DNA of 36,469 nucleotides, taken from contig NZ_VNJI01000067.1 of NCBI RefSeq assembly GCF_007786445.1, positions 1 through 36,469 of the forward strand, written 5' to 3'. The translations under genes were made by a program, and so were the position numbers. The first letter of the stretch is position 1, and each line of letters begins with the position of its first letter. Of this stretch, positions 31,180 to 36,469 are shown piece after piece. Below the pieces are notes generated by a model, which saw only the letters and a program-made list of their open reading frames with translations, was not told where the DNA came from and made no database searches. Source of the DNA: Paenibacillus cremeus (GTDB taxonomy: Bacteria; Bacillota; Bacilli; Paenibacillales; NBRC-103111).

Positions 31180-31893
31180 ATGCTAGCAAAGCAATACATA
31201 ATCAAGCAGCAGCTCGAAGCGATGATTGGAAGCGGAAGGCTGCAGATCGGAGAGAGATTGCCCTCGGAGCTGCTGATGGCCAAGGAGTTCGGGGTGAGCC
31301 GTGAAACCTTCCGCGCAGCTGTCCGCATGCTGGAGGAAGAAGGCAAGCTGCTCGTCAAGCATGGCGTAGGTACATTCGTCCTGCGGCCGCTTCCGACGAT
31401 CCCAAGCTCCCTGGAGAAGCTATCCAGCGTGGGCTCCATGATTCGTACGGCGCAGCTGGATGAAGGCGAGAGCAGCGTTTCGGTTCGAATCGAGGGCTGC
31501 TCGGAGGAGGCTGCTAAGGCGCTGGGGATCCGTCCGGAGGACCCGGTCGTTGTTGTGGAGCGCATCCGTACAGCCAATGGTGAGCCGGTGGCCTTCTCGA
31601 TCAATACGATTGCCAAGGCATGGGTGGGAGACGCGTTTGAGCAAGAAGAGTTCCGCGGTTCTCTATTAAACTTCTTCGAGAACCGCTTGGGCCGTAAAAT
31701 AACGACCGCCGACTCGGAAATTTGCGTACCGCTGCATATTGACCGCAACTGTCAGCGCCTGTTGCTTTATCCGCACACGACTGTGCTGCTCTTGAAGCAG
31801 CTGCACTACGATGAGGCGAATCAGCCCGTGCTGTACTCGCTCGATTATTTGCGCAACGACGTCTTTAGCTTTCATATCCGCCGAACGATCTAA
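31180..31893 (+). CDS. GntR-family regulator with UTRA domain (HutC type)
   Basis: 237 residues. The N-terminal winged helix (about 1-70) reads RLPSELLMAKEFGVSRETFRAAVRMLEEEGKL, classic GntR, then a UTRA ligand domain (about 85-235). HutC/PhnF-type proteins bind small metabolites and release DNA. GAGGAG and AGAGGG precede the ATG. It is followed by a terminator and then the importer genes, which it probably regulates. UTRA ligands range from sugar phosphates to histidine derivatives and phosphonates, so the ligand is unclear. Confidence 0.9.
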   Translation: MLAKQYIIKQQLEAMIGSGRLQIGERLPSELLMAKEFGVSRETFRAAVRMLEEEGKLLVKHGVGTFVLRPLPTIPSSLEKLSSVGSMIRTAQLDEGESSVSVRIEGCSEEAAKALGIRPEDPVVVVERIRTANGEPVAFSINTIAKAWVGDAFEQEEFRGSLLNFFENRLGRKITTADSEICVPLHIDRNCQRLLLYPHTTVLLLKQLHYDEANQPVLYSLDYLRNDVFSFHIRRTI

Positions 31894-31920
31894 CCTTGAC
31901 TCAAAGTCGAAGCTGACTCA

Positions 31921-31958
31921 AGTCCCTGGTCTGCCAATAGCAGACTAGGGGCTTTTTT
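31921..31958 (+). terminator. Terminator between the GntR gene and the importer
   Basis: AGTCCCTGGTCTGC (31921-31934) pairs with GCAGACTAGGGGCT (31940-31953) over 14 bp with two wobbles, then TTTTTT. The importer operon is therefore transcribed separately. Confidence 0.85.
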
Positions 31959-32019
31959 CTTTACAAAAGATATATATCCCGTTGACGGTCATTTAATATT
32001 CACGAGGTACGATATGTAC

Positions 32020-32031
32020 ATAGATGTCTAT
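32020..32031. promoter_or_regulatory. Candidate GntR operator before the importer
   Basis: ATAGA-TG-TCTAT is a 12-bp near-palindrome with 5-bp arms, containing AGATGTCTA as at 31155-31163. It lies 30 nt before the first importer start. A TTGACG at 31982 and TACGAT at 32008 form a poor promoter (20-nt spacing), consistent with a regulated gene. Confidence 0.5.
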
Positions 32032-32061
32032 ACCTCTTGGTGAAATATGAAAGGAGCCTTT

Positions 32062-32886
32062 ATGAATTTGAACCTCCGACTGTCCATGCACAAAGCCTGG
32101 TTTGAATGGCTGCTGCTGCTGGCATTTGCCTTCTTCTTTCTGGGGCCGCTGCTCAATCTGTTGCTGCTCGCTTTCTCGGGCAAATGGCAATTTCCGGCGG
32201 TGCTGCCGCAAGAATGGTCGTTCACGTGGTGGAAATATGTCATGACCCAAGGCGAAGTGATCTCCTCGATCTCACTTTCGTTCGGCATTGCGGCCGTGGT
32301 TACGCTTCTTTCCATCGTCGTTTGCTTGCCGGCTGCCTATGCCTTTGCACGGATTCGGTTCCGGCTCAGCCAGCTGTTCCTGTTTTCCTTCCTCCTGACG
32401 CATGCGTTTCCCAAAATGGGACTCTATGTATCGATTGCCGTCCTCTTTTATAAGCTTGGGCTCATGAATACATTCCTTGGCGTGGTCTTAATTCATATGG
32501 TCAATACGTTGATGTACATGACCTGGATTCCAGCGGCCGCTTTCAAGAGCGTGCATCAATCGCAAGAAGAGTCGGCACGGGATGCTGGAGCCGGACCCTT
32601 CCGCGTGTTCTGGTACATTACACTGCCGATGGCGCTGCCGGGTATTGTCGTCGCTTCGATCTTCACCTTCTTATCTTCACTCGATGAGGCCCAAGGGACG
32701 TTCATGGTGGGCATACCGGATTTTCGCACCATGCCTTTAATCATGTACACGATCGTCCAGAGCTACCCGCAGACGGCCGGCGGTGTATTCTCCATCATTC
32801 TTACTTTGCCGACGATCCTGCTGCTGCTGGCGGCGCGCCGTTTTATCAATGCGGATGTCCTGTCCAGCGGGTTTGCAATCAAATAG
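32062..32886 (+). CDS. ABC transporter permease, PotC/YnjC-like
   Basis: 274 residues with about six membrane helices. The docking loop is EESARDAGAGPFRVFWYITL, where the A-R-D-A-G-A version is typical of spermidine, iron, thiamine and phosphonate permeases, unlike the x-D-G-A of the sugar permeases elsewhere in the window. AAAGGAG lies 5-6 nt before ATG 32062, so the ATG at 32047, which has no such site, is rejected. It is the first of four genes that together make a complete importer. Confidence 0.88.
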   Translation: MNLNLRLSMHKAWFEWLLLLAFAFFFLGPLLNLLLLAFSGKWQFPAVLPQEWSFTWWKYVMTQGEVISSISLSFGIAAVVTLLSIVVCLPAAYAFARIRFRLSQLFLFSFLLTHAFPKMGLYVSIAVLFYKLGLMNTFLGVVLIHMVNTLMYMTWIPAAAFKSVHQSQEESARDAGAGPFRVFWYITLPMALPGIVVASIFTFLSSLDEAQGTFMVGIPDFRTMPLIMYTIVQSYPQTAGGVFSIILTLPTILLLLAARRFINADVLSSGFAIK

Positions 32887-32902
32887 GAGGCCTTGAAGCC
32901 CA

Positions 32903-33949
32903 ATGACTCAGAACCAACCCCAGCTGTCGATCCAAAACTTCCAGAAAGTGTTCAAAACAGGCGACGGTGTCAAAGGTGTAAGTCTCGACGTACATAAAGG
33001 GGAGCTCGTCACCCTGCTAGGCCCCTCCGGCTGCGGTAAAACGACCGTGCTCCGCGCCGTAGGCGGATTCCTTGAGCCGGACAGCGGAGACATCCTCATC
33101 GAAGGGCGCAGCGTGCTTCAAGTCCCTCCGGAAAAAAGGCCCACCGCGATGGTCTTTCAAAGCTATAATCTATGGCCGCATATGACCGTATACGATAATC
33201 TCGCCTTCGGTCTGAAAATTCGGGGCCGTAAAAAAGAAGAGATCCGCGCCGCCGTCGACAAGGCGCTGCATCTCGTCCGCCTTCCCGGCACCGAGAAGAA
33301 GATGCCCGGCCAGCTGTCCGGTGGGCAGCAGCAGCGCGTCGCCGTTGCACGAGCATTACTCCTCGAGCCGGCGGTATTGCTGCTGGATGAGCCGTTCTCG
33401 GCGCTGGACGCCAAGCTTCGCCTCGAAATGCGCGAGGAGTTAAGGGAAATCCAAGCCAGCACGGGTCTCACAATGGTGTTCGTGACGCACGATCAGGAAG
33501 AAGCGCTGTCGATTTCTGACCGCATCGTCGTCATGAATGCCGGGCGTATCGAACAGATCGATTCTCCTCAGCGCATTTACGATCATCCGGAAACGCTGTT
33601 CGTTGCCCAATTTATCGGACGAATGAATTTCATACCGGGCAGAGGTGAGGGGAGGATCGTCGAAGTGCAGGGTCGCCGTTTTCCAATTGACCGTTCACTC
33701 GGCGGCTCGGTCACGGCCGCAGTCCGGCCAGAGGATGTAACACTCCTGGGCAAAGAAGAGCAAGAAGGCATGCCGTCGTTCCCGGCGACTGTCCGCCAAG
33801 TGATGATCCTAGGTCATTATGCTGAAGTGACTGTCGACACCTTAGCCGGACCGATCAAGCTGTTCGTTCCAAGGGAGCAGGCGGCCTCCTTGAGCCACGG
33901 GCAAACCATTCCAATCGGCTTCACGCGGGTAACCGCTTATGCAGGTTAA
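32903..33949 (+). CDS. ABC transporter ATP-binding protein, PotA/FbpC-like
   Basis: 348 residues. Walker A is GPSGCGKTT at 40-48, the signature is LSGGQQQRVAVARA near 136, Walker B is VLLLDEPFSALD, and the H-loop is VTHDQEEALS. A C-terminal TOBE-like regulatory domain follows (about 240-348; IGRMNFIPGRGE onward). It powers import through the permeases on either side. It is the only ABC ATPase encoded in the window and may in principle serve other importers, though sugar importers usually use MsmX. Confidence 0.93.
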   Translation: MTQNQPQLSIQNFQKVFKTGDGVKGVSLDVHKGELVTLLGPSGCGKTTVLRAVGGFLEPDSGDILIEGRSVLQVPPEKRPTAMVFQSYNLWPHMTVYDNLAFGLKIRGRKKEEIRAAVDKALHLVRLPGTEKKMPGQLSGGQQQRVAVARALLLEPAVLLLDEPFSALDAKLRLEMREELREIQASTGLTMVFVTHDQEEALSISDRIVVMNAGRIEQIDSPQRIYDHPETLFVAQFIGRMNFIPGRGEGRIVEVQGRRFPIDRSLGGSVTAAVRPEDVTLLGKEEQEGMPSFPATVRQVMILGHYAEVTVDTLAGPIKLFVPREQAASLSHGQTIPIGFTRVTAYAG

Positions 33950-33979
33950 AGAGCCTACAATTCTAAGGAGGAACTAGAG

Positions 33980-35182
33980 ATGAAGAAGTGGATGAGAAAC
34001 ATGCTGAAACGTAAAACCACATTACTGCTGGCGAGCGTAGCGATGACCGTGGCCCTCAGCGGCTGCGGCAAGGCCGATCAAGCGGTATCCAGCGGGGCGG
34101 CGCAGCCGCAAGCAGACAAATCCGCCGCATCTGCCAAGGACAGCAAGCCGGTAGAGCTCAACTTCTACTTTTCCGGCTCCGCCAACGTGAAGGAAATGTG
34201 GGAGACGCTGGTACCGCAATTCGAGAAAGCGAACCCTGGCGTCAAAGTGAAGCTCGTGCATCTGCCGGATGGTCAGGCCGAAGGGGCGGCCATCGACAAA
34301 GTGCTGGGCGCGAAAAAAGCCGGACAAAAGAGCGTGGACATCGACCTGTTCGAAACCGGGCTGAGCAACCTGACGAAGGGCGAGAAAGACGGCGTATGGC
34401 TAAAGCTCGACCAGTCAATCATTCCAAACGTGAGCAAGGTAGACGCTTCCTATATGAAGGACGTTCATGAATTGGCGGTTCCGTACCGCGCCTCCTCCGT
34501 CGTACTGGCGTATAACAGCAAAAACGTGCCGACGCCGCCGAAAACAGCCGATGAGATGTACGATTGGATCCGTAAGCACCCAGGCAAATTTGCTTACAAT
34601 GATCCGGCTACAGGCGGTTCCGGTTCCTCTTTTGTACAAACGGTGATCTATAACTACCTCCCAGCAGAGGCCATTCACACCGAAGATAAGGCGATCATGC
34701 AGCAATGGGATAAAGGCTTTAAGCTGCTGCAGGACCTTGGCCCTTTCATGTACCAAAAAGGCGTCTATCCAAAGAAAAACCAAGGGACACTGGACATCCT
34801 TGCGAGTGGTGAAGTCGATATGATCCCGGCTTGGTCCGATATGGCCCTGGAGTCGCTTAGCAAAAAGACGCTTCCGGATACGATCAAGCTGACACAAATC
34901 GAACCGGCGTTCACAGGCGGCCCGTCCTACATCGCGATTCCGGCCATGTCAGAGAAGAAGGAAGCCGCTGAGAAGTTCATCAACTATGCCTTGACACCAG
35001 AGGCTCAAACCGTGGTTATTAACAAAATGTACGGCTATCCGGGGATCAAATGGTCTGAAATGCCTTCCGATCTGCAGAAGAAGTTCGAAAGCGTATCGAA
35101 AGGGTACCGTACCTTTACGATCGGCTCCCTCGGCGATGAAATCAACAAACGCTGGCAGCGTGAAGTCGCTGGAGGCAACTAA
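33980..35182 (+). CDS. Extracellular solute-binding lipoprotein, YnjB/AEP-like
   Basis: 400 residues. The signal peptide ends LSGC with lipidated Cys29. A short tether is followed by a family with PGKFAYNDPATGGSGSSF, a stretch that in the YnjB/thiamine/phosphonate binding proteins surrounds the ligand. The C-terminal GYPGIKWSEMPSDLQKKF fits the same group. AAGGAGG lies 7-8 nt before the ATG. Genes before and after give its ATPase and permeases. Ligand options are 2-aminoethylphosphonate, thiamine-like compounds, polyamines or Fe(III) complexes; the sequence alone does not decide. Confidence 0.88.
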   Translation: MKKWMRNMLKRKTTLLLASVAMTVALSGCGKADQAVSSGAAQPQADKSAASAKDSKPVELNFYFSGSANVKEMWETLVPQFEKANPGVKVKLVHLPDGQAEGAAIDKVLGAKKAGQKSVDIDLFETGLSNLTKGEKDGVWLKLDQSIIPNVSKVDASYMKDVHELAVPYRASSVVLAYNSKNVPTPPKTADEMYDWIRKHPGKFAYNDPATGGSGSSFVQTVIYNYLPAEAIHTEDKAIMQQWDKGFKLLQDLGPFMYQKGVYPKKNQGTLDILASGEVDMIPAWSDMALESLSKKTLPDTIKLTQIEPAFTGGPSYIAIPAMSEKKEAAEKFINYALTPEAQTVVINKMYGYPGIKWSEMPSDLQKKFESVSKGYRTFTIGSLGDEINKRWQREVAGGN

Positions 35183-35190
35183 GAGCAGCG

Positions 35191-36024
35191 ATGAAGCAGA
35201 AACAACACAATGTACTGGGGATAGCGATGGTTATCCCCTCTTTTCTAATCTTGCTGCTCGTGGTTATTATCCCGATCATTTTGGCCGTTCAAGAGAGCTT
35301 TCTGGACGATGCGGGCGCGTTGACCTGGAGCAATTATACGTTCCTGTTCGAAGACAAGTTCATGCGCCGCAATATTAGCTTTACGCTCAGCCTGACGATC
35401 ATGTCGATGATTTTTATTATGCTTGTCAGCTACTTGCTGGCCATGTATTTGCGGTTTAACAATGGAAAAATCGTAGAGTGGATTCGGCGGTTGTACTTTA
35501 TCCCAATGTTCATTCCGTCCGTTATCGGCACCTACGGAATCATCTCGATGTACAGCAACCACGGGTGGCTGGCGAGGCTGGTGATGCTGCTGGGCGGGGA
35601 GTCTTTTCCGAAAATCATCTACAGCTACAGCGGCATTCTGCTCGCCAATTTGTGGTTTAACATTCCGTTCACAACGATGATGCTTAGCTCCGCGCTAGCG
35701 GGGATTCCGAATTCGATCGTGGAGAGTGCCAAAGATACGGGGGCGAGCCGGGGCCAAATTTTGTTCCGGTTCATTATTCCGCTGTCCTACAAAACGATGC
35801 TGGTCGCGATGACCTTTGTGTTTATGGGGATTATCGGCAGCTTCACCGCTCCGTTCCTGATCGGACCTAACGCACCGCAGGTGCTGGGAGTTGCTATGGA
35901 GCAGATGTTTGGCGTGTATAAGGAGATCGGCAAAACGAGCGCGACAGCGGTTTTCATGTTTTTGCTCTGCTCGTTTATGGGCTATTTCTATATCCGCAGC
36001 ATGATTAAGGAAGAAAGGACATAA
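35191..36024 (+). CDS. ABC transporter permease, PotB/YnjC-like
   Basis: 277 residues, about six membrane helices, beginning VIPSFLILLLVVIIPIILA. The docking loop is VESAKDTGASRGQILFRFII. It follows the binding-protein gene by only 8 nt and ends the operon; a terminator lies 16 nt after its stop. The order permease-ATPase-binding protein-permease separates the two permeases, which is unusual, since they are normally adjacent. Confidence 0.88.
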   Translation: MKQKQHNVLGIAMVIPSFLILLLVVIIPIILAVQESFLDDAGALTWSNYTFLFEDKFMRRNISFTLSLTIMSMIFIMLVSYLLAMYLRFNNGKIVEWIRRLYFIPMFIPSVIGTYGIISMYSNHGWLARLVMLLGGESFPKIIYSYSGILLANLWFNIPFTTMMLSSALAGIPNSIVESAKDTGASRGQILFRFIIPLSYKTMLVAMTFVFMGIIGSFTAPFLIGPNAPQVLGVAMEQMFGVYKEIGKTSATAVFMFLLCSFMGYFYIRSMIKEERT

Positions 36025-36040
36025 CATAGCAAGGCGTACG

Positions 36041-36072
36041 GGCTGCCGGCATAGATCGGCGGTCTTTTTTTT
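36041..36072 (+). terminator. Terminator of the importer operon
   Basis: GGCTGCCG at 36041-36048 pairs with CGGCGGTC at 36057-36064 (two wobbles), followed by eight T. It closely resembles the hairpin at 31061-31086. Confidence 0.85.
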
Positions 36073-36469
36073 CTACGGCTGACCAATTAACTCACTGACT
36101 TTGTTTTCGATGTTTTTTAGGTAGCTGTGAGGGTTCCTTCGAAACCTCCGCCGCTTTGTTCCGTCAAGCAGACGTTCAGTCCATCTCTTTCTTTCTTGAT
36201 TGAACGTGAGATAATCTACTTTTTGAAGACGTTCGACTATGTTGCTTTGCTTTAGTGCATCGTCAACCAGCACAACAAACTCACCGCTGCGGAGAATGTA
36301 ATCGTTCCAACTGCGTCGGCCTGTCATTCGGCGATGTTTGGTCTTAGTTTGACGAAAAAAGCGCTCGTGATCATTGTTTGTACGAGGGACGTGAGGCGCG
36401 TCATAGCAGGTGAAGAGCCCTTTCCAAAATCCTCGCGTGTAAGCCTGAACGTTTTTCACAAGTTCCTCG
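36073..36469 (-). CDS. Transposase-like protein, C-terminal part (runs off the right edge)
   Basis: About 132 residues remain; the frame stays open through the last base of the window, so the N-terminal part lies outside. TNNDHERFFRQTKTKHRR is the conserved region around the third acidic catalytic residue (Glu) of DDE transposases that have a T-N-N-x-x-E motif; GRRSWNDYILRSGE follows. The basic C-terminus fits DNA binding. I cannot assign an IS family with confidence. The gene stops at 36073, right at the end of the importer terminator. I see no inverted end repeat in the visible part. Confidence 0.7.
   Translation of the reverse strand, partial: EELVKNVQAYTRGFWKGLFTCYDAPHVPRTNNDHERFFRQTKTKHRRMTGRRSWNDYILRSGEFVVLVDDALKQSNIVERLQKVDYLTFNQERKRWTERLLDGTKRRRFRRNPHSYLKNIENKVSELIGQP

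Overview
The window looks like a chromosomal segment of a Paenibacillus-type Gram-positive soil bacterium. The evidence is strong AGGAGG ribosome sites, GTG and TTG starts, LplA/LplB/YtcP-type sugar importers with a membrane-bound AraC regulator, a 2,077-residue surface protein ending in three SLH domains, an orphan sporulation-type histidine kinase, and mixed GC content. The species is inferred, not proven.

Layout. 1-122: 3' end of a group II intron (domains V and VI); its body lies outside the window. 213-7610: a saccharide cassette with a GH88 unsaturated glucuronyl hydrolase, two LplB/YtcP-type permeases, a solute-binding lipoprotein and a YesS-like AraC membrane regulator. Four copies of a 26-nt motif ending in TGTATATTG lie in its intergenic regions, three of them 56-62 nt before start codons. 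7824-12942: a Ugp-like operon (two permeases, UgpB-like lipoprotein, UgpQ-like glycerophosphodiesterase) closed by a ROK regulator and preceded by two strong inverted repeats. Neither importer encodes an ATPase, so both probably borrow a shared MsmX-type one.

13050-22018: mostly single genes. They are a ParB-like fold protein, a DUF3817 membrane protein, an AAA ATPase, a decayed peptide-ABC ATPase tail, an orphan histidine kinase, a nucleoside hydrolase with a LacI-type operator inside its promoter, an IS3-like relic, a GldA-like dehydrogenase, an ankyrin protein, a glutamine-amidotransferase gene frameshifted just before its catalytic cysteine, a 43-residue membrane ORF, a NIPSNAP protein and a glutathione peroxidase.

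22194-28926: the giant SLH-anchored surface protein (CBM_X2-like, beta-helix, discoidin-like, Big_2-like and three tandem 99-residue cadherin-like units), then a one-domain beta/gamma-crystallin protein with two calcium-type motifs. 29227-30955: a DUF2306 membrane protein, a TetR regulator with a candidate operator nearby, and a small gene frameshifted at an A7 run. 31180-36024: a GntR/UTRA regulator and a complete PotABCD/YnjBCD-like importer; the regulator and transporter promoter regions share AGATGTCTA, and related hairpins lie on both sides of the locus. 36073-36469: the C-terminal part of a transposase running off the right edge.

The observations I rate most worth checking are the 26-nt motif set, the UgpQ-ROK operon with its leader inverted repeats, the frameshift at the amidotransferase nucleophile, the LacI operator without a local regulator, and the crystallin protein next to the giant surface protein. 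I found no CRISPR array, tRNA, rRNA or recognisable riboswitch.
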